Shown here piece by piece: positions 10,093 through 20,514 of a DNA stretch of 64,000 nt. The stretch is from Guillardia theta CCMP2712. Lineage: Eukaryota > Cryptophyceae > Pyrenomonadales > Geminigeraceae. Each line of letters starts with the position of its first letter. Position 1 is the first letter of the stretch. The notes under the pieces were generated by a model. That model saw nothing but the letters and a program-made list of their open reading frames with translations. It ran no database searches and was not told the DNA's origin. The translations under genes and the position numbers were made by a program. The stretch is from positions 355,741 to 419,740 of the forward strand of contig NW_005434656.1 in assembly GCF_000315625.1 (NCBI RefSeq). The letters are read 5' to 3'.

Positions 10093-11500
10093 TCTATTGC
10101 AAGATTCACTTTTAGTTCTTCTCGACGCCCTGACATCGGTGTTAGGTCGAATAAACAGAACTGAGCTACCAAATATCAATCAGTCAATTTCCTTCTTAGC
10201 CCCTTTCTCTCTCGCTGATTGCTGATGTTCTCCATATTCATTAAGGACACATCGCACTATACCCTGATCTTTCATCTCTTTCTTTCTTCTTCTCCACGTC
10301 ATCCTCGTCCTCCTCGACCTCTTCAAGCTCCTAAAGCTCTGCGTCCTTCTCATGGTTCTCATCCACTTCCCCTCCTTCTTGCCCTTATGCTTTTCCGTGT
10401 CCTCAGCATTCGCCATTTCTCTTCCTTCCTCGCAATACTCGTCCTCCTCACCTCCTCGTCCTCATCCTCCTACTCGTCTTCCTCGTCCTGCTTTGCCCTC
10501 CCCCCAGATGTACCTCGTCGTTACTTTACTCCTCTCGTCAGCAAAACATTCTTGTAAACTCCAAAAGATGTCTTTTGACAACATTTGATTATTTCTTTTT
10601 AAAAGACCCCCCCAAGCCTAGTAATAAATCCACCCACCCCCTACTCTGGTCATTGATCACATGTGTTTTTAGCCCTTCGTTGCCCCACCCCCTCAGGGAC
10701 AATTTCCCATTCCCACTCATCTCACTACCCCCAGTAGATACTGAAATGACCCCCTTTTTCCGCAGGGTTATCCCCACTTCTAGTACCCACCACCCTCCAT
10801 TCCTCACTCGGTTTGCTCCAGCGCTCCAACTCCTTCCAGTCAAAAGAACGAGCCCAAAAAACGATATGTAACGGATATAACGGTCAATACGCAACGGAGA
10901 AGTAACGTCGTAATAACATCTAGGCGGCTGTTCACGAAGAGGCAGCAGTTCCAGCGGCAAGCATGGATCGCAGGGCAGCAGGAGCGAGGAAGTAAAGAGA
11001 TTGGGATCCATGGATGACCTTGGGAGGATAGAGGCAATTTTTTCTCAGTGAAGGGAGAGAAGAATGAAGTGAGACTAAGAAGGTGGCTGGTTGAGGTAGA
11101 TGTGTAGGATATCTGGGGGAGATGCAGCATAGGATGCGGTGCTCACGTTAGGAACGAATTGAGAATGGTTATGTTGCCTTATCAAGGAGCAACAGAGGAT
11201 CACCTCGGTTAACCTTGGATAGCCTGATGGATAAGTCCATTCTTAAATGTGTAAAATCTGGACAGCTGAATTGAGTTCGCGAAGTTCGTAGAAGCGGTGT
11301 ACGTTGTTTCAATTCTCTTGGTCAATATATGTATGATTCATCATAGGGTGTGGAAGAATTCCTTTCCGTATCTTATGAACATGTGGTGAAGTTACAAGAA
11401 AGTGTTATGATCCATGGTAGCTGTGACATACTGCTTATTCGAAATGTGTTGCCTTCAACACTTGTGTAGCTGGTTTATGCATCTGACCATTTGTGATCAG
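10093..11500. other. Intergenic region with a C-rich TACCCC-type tract
   Basis: No convincing gene. About 10250-10520 is pyrimidine-rich simple sequence whose ORFs on both strands are compositional. About 10597-10850 is a tract full of CCCACCCC and TACCC words, resembling those at 19.6, 36.1, 38.9 and 49.7 kb. About 11060-11500 is AT-richer and may be the 5' leader or an intron of the small gene that follows. Confidence 0.6.
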
Positions 11501-11686
11501 ATGCGCACCATTCTCTACGGCAAGAAGGCAGCAAACCTCTACACTCAGGCGTTTGTCCAGAACACCCAGGCTCGTGCTCTCTACCAGGAGTCCGAGGACA
11601 CCTACTACCGCGCCAACGACGCCGCCTCCTACGATGACTGGCGCCGCGCCCGCCACCAGTGGGACTACTTCTACAACCGCCACTAA
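11501..11686 (+). CDS. Small conserved-looking hypothetical protein, or a last exon
   Basis: Encodes 61 aa from ATG 11501 (MRTILYGKKAANLYTQAF...) to TAA. The product is rich in Tyr, Ala, Arg and Asp (DTYYRANDAASYDDWRRAR, HQWDYFYNRH) and has no signal peptide or membrane segment. I do not recognise the family. Almost every codon ends in C or G (CTC TAC CAG GAG TCC GAG GAC ACC TAC TAC CGC), a sharp change from the AT-rich DNA on both sides and typical of a highly expressed gene. The ATG follows GATCAG, which could be a splice acceptor, so this could be a terminal exon with upstream exons I cannot find. Confidence 0.6.
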   Translation: MRTILYGKKAANLYTQAFVQNTQARALYQESEDTYYRANDAASYDDWRRARHQWDYFYNRH

Positions 11687-13889
11687 GCAGTATGTTGTGT
11701 GTAGTTCCACAGAAAACCTTTGAGGACATGGTGTTTGAATGAAAGTAGGTTCTCTTCACATGCTTAGTCTTTATTCAATTACAAGTTCTCAATCTCATCA
11801 AGTATTTGATCCATCAGACCTTCATCATGGTGATCCAACTGCGAAACAAGAGGCCCATCTTGCTCTTCATTCGTGCTCAGTTGAGGGTTGGGTGGATTCA
11901 AATCGAACTCTGTCAAGTTCAACTTCCGCCCTGCATATTCCTCAAGTTAAATGCAATTCAGAGACATTGAAGAGATGCCCACCTCGTGAGTTTTGACGTC
12001 TAGAGGGAGCCGCTTCCAGAGTCGGAACAAAGCTTTCCCTGTCACAACGTCAATATTTTGAGTCAGCACTGCATGAAAATTCTTACGAATCAGGTTGTGG
12101 CATCGGGTTAGCCGGAGGTGACTCTGTTGTCCCACAAGTTTGAGTCAACGCCCTGTACATGTAAGAACAAAACATACTATTCTCAGACTTGTCTGACTCT
12201 GGTGAGGCCTGTGATTGGCCTGGCATTCCTTGTGAGCATGGACCAGCAACATCCATTGACATAGCACCCAATCGCTTTCCACATGGTGTTCCTTTGCGCT
12301 CCAGTTCGTCTGCTTTGTACCCTGAAGATAAAATCAACTTGCCTTCACTTTAGGGCATTGTTTACACACCAACAGCTGGGAGGCCCAAATGCATACAAAC
12401 TGTGGTGCAACGATGTCGAGTCAAAAAAGCGTTTAGCCCTGCCATGTCAAGGAATCAAAATGAAGATGAGATAAACAGATATCACCCGCTTGTCCAAGAT
12501 TTCCTCTTCCAAATCCCTTCCCAGATTGCGTGTGAATCTGTTGATCACCGTTGTCATTCAGAGCATATACCGAGATGGTTTTTGAGGGGGTGGCTGGAAA
12601 CCTGAGGGTCTGTGTACAAATCTTCCACTCCCTGGTCAAGCTATCAGCGATCTATCGTACAACATGTTTAGGCAATTGTGCCTGAATATCGCAGACAAGA
12701 AGCGAATGGTTGCTTGCTTCCCACGTAAAGTGGCTGCGAAACGCAATGAAGCAGGGAATCTTAAAAAATGGCATCAACCTGAAAGCATTGGGTGTTGCTC
12801 TGTCACAGTCGCCAACTGTTCCACCCACGTTGTTGTTATGCTTTTGAAATACTCCCTGCATGCACATGAGGAATTTTTCGGAGCAGAGCCTCAAGATTCA
12901 ACTCTTACTTCAACAAACTCTTCCACCCCAATCAGCGGCCGACCAGGTCGATCAACCAATTCAAACACGTAGGCTTTGACGAAGTCTTGGAACACCGAAG
13001 TTCAATGAGCTCAAAATCGATTGCACTTGCTGTTGCACATACCTATACTTTTTGGCACATCGCATGCATTGAACTCAATTGCCCACATTTTGGCACACAT
13101 TTGTGCCTATCATGAGGCAGATGTGAACCGCAAGTGGCACGAATAAGCGCTCATCACAAGAACCTGAACATCTCTGTAGTAAGTATTCTTGTCTTCATCT
13201 GGGTCCTTAGAGATCTGGGATAAAGAAATCATTCATTCCTGAAATGCTGCGAGAGTTTTGTGGATTCACCTTGGCTACCACGTTCCTCCTTGTACCATCC
13301 TTACTCACGATCTGCATTCTATAGCATTCACTGCCCGAAAACCTCAATCCGTTATTATTTCACAAGAGATGGCTCCTACCGAAGAGCTCCTTCTGCAAAA
13401 GGAAGATCATCGATGACGCAGTTCTCCACCGACTTGACCCATTCACCTGTTTCAAGGCAAAAATCACCTTGAACACAGCAAGGTGTTTCGAACAGTGGCA
13501 ATCGTTCACACCTTGACAATATCGAAATTCTGGAGGTCCTCCTGATCGAGGAACAAACTCATGCCTGAGAAAGTGTCACATCCACCAAATCCGACTCGCC
13601 AGGTGCAGAGAGGGGGCAAACAATGTTTCAGTGGGGATTTGACTCCGGGAGGGAGGAAACACTGCACAGAGAGCAAGAAGCATCTAGGTCTCACTTCAAG
13701 GCTCTTTCAACTTGTCCTTGAAGCATGCTGCCGTGTCTCTTCTTCCCCTACCAGGCACCTTGCGTTCCTTCTATGCTCGCCATCGCTTCCGATTCCCGCC
13801 ACTTTAAAGTTGGAGGGCAGTGCGCAGCTCGAAATGAACCGGGTGGTTGAGTAAACGACTTGTGAGCACTAATAAAATGAAAGACTTCC
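11687..13889. other. AT-richer region without an intact gene, possible gene fossil
   Basis: 2.2 kb with no ORF over about 100 codons. On the minus strand, between about 13000 and 12080, several protein-like stretches in changing frames (KAYVFELVDRPGRPLIG, HFLRFPASLRFAATLRGKQ, RLGAMSMDVAGPCSQGMPG) are separated by stops. This could be a decayed gene or transposon, or chance. I could not tie it to a family. Confidence 0.35.
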
Positions 13890-14285
13890 GCATGCTCGGC
13901 CGCGTGACTGCGGCACTGACGCCGGTCAGTGCCCGGCCGGCCCGCGGTGCAGCCCGGGGCCAGTGACGGTCGGACGGTCGGAATGGGTGGCTCGGACCGC
14001 CCGCCGCCGTGGCTGCTGTGTACTAGCTATCAACTGCCGCCGGCTCCGCGGCGGTGGCCCGGTGCCGCCCGGCGGCGGGGATGTCGGCATAACTTGGTAA
14101 TCACTGCCGCAAGCTGAGTCGGCGCTGGACCCGCCGGGCCCCAGGCGGCGGTGACTGGCCTGAGGGCCTGAACGGTGCGCGGCGGGCCGGACGGCCGGGC
14201 CGCGGCGGCCGCCCGGCCCCGGACCCGCCGCCGGTTACTTTAGTTACTAATCGTTACGGGCGGTCATTCGGTTTTTCCGTTATTA
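13890..14285. repeat. GC-rich island 1
   Basis: About 395 bp of very high GC composed of words such as GGCCGG, GCCCGG, CCGCCG and GACGGTC, broken by short AT words (TTACTTTAGTTACTAATCGTTACGG). It is sharply different from the AT-rich DNA on each side. It belongs to a set of at least six similar islands in this window and contains no credible coding region. Confidence 0.75.
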
Positions 14286-14823
14286 TGACAGTTACAGGGC
14301 TGGTAGGAGCTCATAGATCTTGAAACCATAGGAATGGTTACATTGAAAAAGGTAGGCAAGTTTGGGTAACAATTCAAATATTTCCCCAATTTTATTTATT
14401 CAACTTCGAAAGTATACCACAATCAACATTCAAAATATGACAAAAATTTGAACAATTGTAGCTACATGGTACCGTCCAGCGGAAAACTTGGTATCGGCGG
14501 GAAAGTGCGCGAAGAAATCATGGAAGCTGAAGAGGCCGGTGAGGAAGCATGGTGACCTGGCGATGCTGAACCCTTGCGAAGAGACATGATTTTCAGTAGC
14601 AAACTGTCTTGCATCTGAATGTGTCTTATTCCTTGCAAGGCTCTTCTTGATTGTTGCCCTTGTGCTGGTGTGTGGTGGTCTCCGGTGAAAATATTTGCAT
14701 TGCGCCCTCGCTGACTTTTGAAGGAAAGAGAGTTGTTTATCTGTTTGTTTTGTTGTGCTTGTTTTGAATTTACTTCTGGTCTTGCTTCACCAATGCTTAC
14801 GTGGAGGATATGGAAACAGAGCA

Positions 14824-17800
14824 ATGACATTACCGTGCTTCACAGCAGGTCAGGACTCGGTGATATGCTTAGAAGCCCAAAGATCTTCCAACTCAAGTAT
14901 AATCGAAGGGCTTGCCAGACTCTGGAAGGTGAGCATTCATTCCCCTCTTTTACTAACCTACCCTCGCTACAATTTATCTTCGTTTTCCTCTTGAATGATT
15001 CGTTCTGGTGACAACTTTGTCGCAGAGGGAAGAATTCATAGATTTATATCTCCAAGTTGGCGGCGCCTGCTCTGATAACCCCGAAACGAAGCTGATAGGA
15101 GCTCACAAGATTGTAGTGTCGATGATAAGTGAAAAGCTGAAACGGATTATGACAGAAGAACATGAAAGAAGGCGCAGAGACAGAGAAGACGCAATGGCAG
15201 CCATGCGTGCACAAAAACGAGAACATGATGAAGAACGACAGGAGAGAACTGACAGACTAACTTCAGACAGCCAAGGATTACGCAGAAAGCGCAACCATAA
15301 GCAGAATGGCATGGGTGCAGACTTTTCTCATTCAGACAGAAGTACGGATGCTGGTTCTACGCTGAGCATGCAACTGGATTCTAACTCCGCTGGCAAACTC
15401 CAGTCGGACAAATTTGACGACGGAAAGGCTCATAATGGTGCGAGCAATCATTTTGGCAAAGATGAACAACGGGGCAACGTTCAAAGAAAGGATGAATCTC
15501 GAAATGGGAAACATGCACAGGGTTCTGACTTTCATGCTGCCAATTCTGCCGATATTTTGGATGGGAGTGATTATCAAATGTATTCGTTTGGAATGCCGTA
15601 TGGGCCTGGAATAAACTGTATGGCAATTCGTATCAGAGAAAATCAGCATACTATCGCTTTTGATGATCGAAACACCAACATCAAATATTCATTAATGGAA
15701 TTAGCAACCAACATGAGCAATATGGGCTACCTTGAATTTTACGAATGGTTTCCTCAGCATGATTTGGATAGAGCCGGCATCACCGGAATCAACACTTCTC
15801 TAGCGAACCAATTGCTAGGCGAAAACCCAAAGAGATACTTCAGAAGCCCTCGTTTGCGAAGAGTTCTCCGATGCAGCTCCGAGGGGGAGCAACCTGACAT
15901 GGGTAACGGAGAGATATGGAATGTGGGAGATCTCATATACGAAGTGAAAACTTTTCATAACGGGTTGCTGACGCTGCCAGGCTCTGCAAACTTTGAATAC
16001 TGCGAAATAGAAAACGAAGAGCAAGAAATTGTGAATGCTTGCCGTTTGCATGCGGAATGCGCATCATCTTCCACCAGGGTTGCAGTTGACGACGATGTGA
16101 TCATTGTGCCTGAAGACGACATGGAGCCTGTATTTCTTCGGGTTGATCGTATTCTAGCAAAAAACGGAGTTCCGATTTCAGATCGTACAGCTGCAGATGA
16201 AGAACAGATTGGAATGTGTAGACCTTTCTGCTCTCCCCAAATGCCTGACGTCCCGGGAAGCAAGACTGCTGAGTTTTACATCTCTGGTCATCAATTTTAT
16301 GTGGTAGATGGCATGAGCGTTCCTGGTCCAAGTAATTCAGCACAGGAAAAAGTATATTTCCGACTGAGTGATGAGAGGAAAACTTTTCCCTTCACAGATC
16401 TCGTGAACCATATAGTGCTCAGTCAAGAAACTGATCCCCAGAACAAGACCTATTCTTTGACAAAACTAGACCAGACGATTGTGTATCGAAAGATTGTTGA
16501 ACGACAAGATCTTTTGTCTTCCAGAAAGATGATCTGCAAGTCATGCAAGCAGGTTTTCCAGGAAAAACATATTTTTTCTAAGCACATCGCTCGATGCCAA
16601 CGAGGGAAGAATATTGGGAGTGAAAAGCTTTTAGACGGTTTCAATCATTTGGGTGGCAATCAGGATAGCAACAAGCGCAACGACAAGCCACTCTCAGATG
16701 CGAGAAAGAGTGCCAGTGAAAGGAAGCAAAATGATCATCACCAGACATCGACTAACGAAGGTTTCCATGACATGGCATGGATAGCTCAAGCATTTGAAGC
16801 AAGGTATGGTACTGGAGATAGCATGGACACCGGCGCTTGTGATGCCTCGTCGCCCGTTCTAAGTCACCAAGGGTCTTATCATGTCGACGATCTTCACTTG
16901 GGACTCTCGCCTCCGCGCCCTCAGAATGTTTCAAGAGTGGCCGATCCTGGAACCAATACAGGTGATCACACAGACAGAAACAGGCATGCTGAGAACGACG
17001 AACAATCTCTATCCATCAGTAATGTCGATCTGGGAGTAGATGCCAGTATTGAGGTCTGTGGGCCCATTGTCCTGAACTTCCCACAGGTACGTCGGGTGTT
17101 GTGGTTTAGCTGCTTTTGCCTGAGCTTGTTGACAGATTCACCCAAAAGCTATGTATTACATACTTGAATACCATTACTATGGTCAGACTACGTTACCAAA
17201 TTTAGAAGTTCTACTTCTATTCGCAAATGCTGTGAAGGAACTGGAAATTGATGAGCTTATCAACACAGTGAAGGACAAAATCTCTCGGTCTGTGAATGCA
17301 GAGACTTGTGTACCGATAATGCAGAGGAGTCCTCCAGCGGTATGCCATCTTGATGGCTTTGCATTCTTAGAGAGTCTTATTTCTGCCTGCCAGTGGACGG
17401 AGCCTTTCCATGTCGCATGGAGATTCGCACTTTCCAATTTCGAAGAAGTGGCGAAGTCAAGCACATTTTTACATCTTGATGCACATGTCTCTTTTCTATC
17501 CTTGTTATCTCGCTCTCTGTCCCCCTTTCCCCTCTCGCTTGGCCCCCCTGCCCTTCCCCCTCCATCCTCCCTTCCCTTTGCTTTCCTCTCTCTCGCACTC
17601 TAATATGGATCGCAGAGGCTAGAGGAGCTGCTAAAACAGGATCAGCTCAACGTGAACTCGGAGTGGGACTTGTATCAACATCTTCTACGATGGATGTGCT
17701 CAGGCGATGCTGAGGACATCTCACATGCAGAGGTTGTAGAGGGTTTCTTTGCCAACAATGGAGTGGCAAGGAGGGGACACTCGTTGCTCTCTCTCGTTCG

Positions 17801-18134
17801 CTGGCCGCTCCTGGGATCGGAGAAACTCACCAGATTTGTATGGAGAGACAAGCGGCTCATCGGAAACTTCTGGTCAGAGGTAACGTCAATGAGATAGCGC
17901 ATGCCTGTCAGGTGATTCTTGTCTTGATCCTCACAGGCACAACCGTACGTGGAAGAGGCGATGGCTCTGCTTCTTGCTGGGGCCCAACGTGACGAGATAG
18001 TGGCGGCTCACCATGCAGGCGAGAAAAGCTGTGAGCTGCACCTCTCTGAGATCCACTGGACGCCGAGGATCGGACAGAACTATGCTGAAGTCATGGAAGA
18101 AATCTCGTCTGGGATGGTCGAAGCTCTCTCATGA
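14824..18134 (+). CDS. BTB-BACK protein with a very large insertion in the BTB domain
   Basis: 992 aa in five exons, all joined in phase 0: 14824-14928, 15026-17086, 17136-17486, 17616-17879 and 17937-18134. Residues 1-75 hold the first half of a BTB/POZ fold (IIEGLARLW, FIDLYLQVGG, GAHKIVVSMISEKL). About 640 residues later the second half resumes (PIVLNFPQIHPKAMYYILEY, then NLEVLLLFANAVKELEIDEL). A BACK domain follows (RLEELLKQDQLNVNSEWDLY, QHLLRWM). The insertion has a charged helical start, folded-looking blocks and a C2HC zinc-finger-like motif at about residues 537-557 (CKSC...H...C). BTB-BACK proteins usually dimerise and adapt Cullin-3 ligases; I see no Kelch repeats. The start is the first ATG in frame and is not certain. 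Confidence 0.85.
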
Positions 18135-18342
18135 CAAGGTGGCCTCCTGCCCTCAGCCGCCACATGGTCATCAAGGGAGATGACAAATGTTGAATATATA
18201 TGTTTAGACATGTTGATAGTTGGTTGTAGTCTTCAAGGGATATTAACATTCAAAATGAACTGTTCTATCATTCTACATCCCCGCATTCCGTATTCTTGCG
18301 CTCTTGCAGTTGATGTCGGTGTGTGGCGGCTCCTCCTCTCCG

Positions 18343-19041
18343 TCAGTTGTCGTCCACCATCCTAAGAAGGTTCTCATCGGACAGGCTGTCGGTGACTCCA
18401 TCCGTCAGGGCATCCTTGGGGCCCTCCTTGGACAGCAAGATGCGCGTGATGAGGTGAAGGAGTAGTCCAATAGGCCCGAAGAGCATCGTCGCTATCAGGC
18501 TCAAGGTGGCAGGCACTCGGTTCCTCAGCGCATCGAAGAAGATCCAGCGTCCGACGAAGAGGTCGAAGCAGATGTGATGAGACCAGCTGGAAGAAACAAC
18601 AGCTTGATGTGAGAACAGAGCTGCAAGCCCAGACAAGGATGAAAAACTGGAGGCCGCTACTGAAATCTCCGGCTTGGTGAAGGACGTGATGAGGTTAAAC
18701 ACATACAATGCGATGAAAGGCAGGAAGATCGCCATGGAGCTCATCACAGACTGAGCTTTCCTGCTCTTGGGGAACAAGATCATCAGCGACCAGAGAGGAA
18801 CAGCAGCCAGGTTGTTGGCCACGAACAGAGACTCGGCACCGACCATCCGAACACGTACATCATCCCCTGCCCTCGTCGGATGCCTCGGCTTTTGGTGGAA
18901 GGGGCGCGGGGTGAGGAGACGTAGAGGATTCGAGGTATGACGGAGACCAACCGGACCAGCAGGAGGAGGGCGGATGCTCAAGACCTCAACCTCGTGAGGC
19001 AGCAATAGAGCCGCGAACGCCACCATCGCCACCCGTGCCAT
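18343..19041 (-). CDS. ABA4-like (DUF4281) plastid membrane protein
   Basis: Single-exon gene of 232 aa starting at ATG 19041. The N-terminus is a signal-peptide-like stretch (MARVAMVAFAALLLPHE) followed by a basic, Pro-rich region, as expected for import into a secondary plastid. The DUF4281/ABA4 core lies at about residues 66-215. It has several membrane segments and recognisable blocks (FVANNLAAVPLWSLMILFP, WSHHICFDLFVGRWIF, SLIATMLFGPIGLLLHLITR). In plants ABA4 is needed for neoxanthin formation; related proteins act in xanthophyll metabolism. A carotenoid role is inferred by family. An acidic C-terminal tail follows. A GC-rich island begins only 40 bp upstream of the start codon. Confidence 0.85.
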   Translation of the reverse strand: MARVAMVAFAALLLPHEVEVLSIRPPPAGPVGLRHTSNPLRLLTPRPFHQKPRHPTRAGDDVRVRMVGAESLFVANNLAAVPLWSLMILFPKSRKAQSVMSSMAIFLPFIALYVFNLITSFTKPEISVAASSFSSLSGLAALFSHQAVVSSSWSHHICFDLFVGRWIFFDALRNRVPATLSLIATMLFGPIGLLLHLITRILLSKEGPKDALTDGVTDSLSDENLLRMVDDN

Positions 19042-19080
19042 GCCTGCGCCGTTACACAAATTAGCCTGTGCCCAAGTCAC

Positions 19081-19465
19081 GACTGAAACGACGGACGGTC
19101 GGACCGGCCACCCCAGGCCGGCCCGGCGGCCCGGCCCGGGCTGCCCGGCGCGGCCTTATCATCGGATCCGACGGACTCCGGACTAAGTTGACTCTGTGAA
19201 GTTAAGTCCGACTCGGCGGCAACTTACCCGCCGCACCGGCGCCCGGGTGACACCGGCGCCATCCGGCCCGTACGCTACTACGGTACTTGAAGCCTTGACC
19301 GACGGCGTGACTGAGTATTTACCTTTGAGTAAAGGAGTATTTACCCACCGAGTTGTGACATCCGGCCTCGGAGGCTCCTTCAAGTATGGCCGCCCCTGTG
19401 GCCGCCCGGCCCGGGCCACCGCTAGCACTGCGGCCGGGCTGCTGCATCTACAAATGGCACTTCAG
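19081..19465. repeat. GC-rich island 2
   Basis: GC-rich island of about 385 bp with the same vocabulary as island 1 (GGCCGGCCC, GGCCCGGCCCGG, GACGGTCGG). It includes short AT words such as TTTGAGTAAAGG (19329) and GAAGTTAAGT. It lies directly upstream of the ABA4-like start codon and could hold its promoter or be an insertion. Confidence 0.75.
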
Positions 19466-19582
19466 TAGTAAAAGCTTTAAAAAAGGATCTTTTACACAAG
19501 AGGTCAAAAGTTAGATGAGGTGAAGGTCCAAACGCTGTGATATCAAAACGTATCAGATCTGCTGAAAATAAGAATAATACTT

Positions 19583-19830
19583 ATTGGTACGTAACCCCAC
19601 CCCACCTCCAACCCCTTGTCAACCATGCTCGACACCTTGAGCTCTCGTAGACTAGCGATAGAGATAAACCTTCTACCCTTACCCCTACTGCACAACATTC
19701 CTCAGGCTCTACCCCACCCGTAGACTGCCCGTGTTTCAGTCATTCTACCCCCACCTTCTCGTGAGACCACAGCGGAACCCCACCCCGAGCCTCCACCCTG
19801 TGCTCGTGGTCACATGAGATAGAACTTTTA
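19583..19830. repeat. C-rich TACCCC/CCCACCCC tract
   Basis: About 250 bp dense in CCCCACCCC, CTACCC and ACCCC words on the plus strand. It begins about 120 bp after GC-rich island 2, the same pairing seen at 26.5 and 49.4 kb. 19831-20514 is AT-rich and without a supported gene; it may hold the kinase gene's 5' end. Confidence 0.6.
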
Positions 19831-20514
19831 CGATACTACTTTCTAATTTTAAATTTGTTCTCAATAATTCTTTTCTGAAAATTCAATATTTATACAACAA
19901 ATTAGAAAATGTAATGGAACTTTTGAGTAATCGCTGGAACTTTTCGATTACTACTACCCGGAAAAATTGATTTTACCAGGCAGGCACTGCGAAATGCAGG
20001 GCGCGTAGCCTAGTAGGATTGGAGGAAGGGTGTCCCGAAGCCGCAACAATGCAGGAAGGATTCGGCCGAGGAAGATAAAGTGAGTATCAGTATGAGAAGG
20101 ATGGAAAACAAGTTGAGATGGAAGTGAGGGCAAATGTGTTGAAGGAAGGCCATACGTATGTTAGAACCTGCGCAGGCCCCCGTTTCGTGCATCACGGATA
20201 GCAGCAATTATAAGGTAGGGAGACATCAGTACCATGAGTTGATGAGCAGAACACTTTAAACATGGCCGGAGAAGATGCATGACCTCCTCCATGATTCCTC
20301 GAGCAGGGCATTCACCTTCTTCGCAACTGCTCAAGTTTTGAAGGAGTAAAAGAGCTGATTGCTTTTGTAGCAGGACATGCGAGAGGAGACTGAGCTGCAC
20401 AGGAACCGCGAAATGAAGTTCAGAGAGTGAAGGAGAGTCTTGTCTCCATGTCTGTGCTCGTTTGATACAGGAGATGGGCGGGGAGTGCCGGTGAGCAGAC
20501 AAGCCAACGGAAAC

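Noticed and set aside
12650-12972. piggyBac or other transposase fragment
   Set aside because: No DDE residues or recognisable transposase block could be aligned; kept only as a weak fossil note.
13890-14285. rRNA or CpG-island promoter as explanation of the GC islands
   Set aside because: No rRNA core motifs are visible, and islands also occur after stop codons, so a plain promoter CpG island does not explain all of them.
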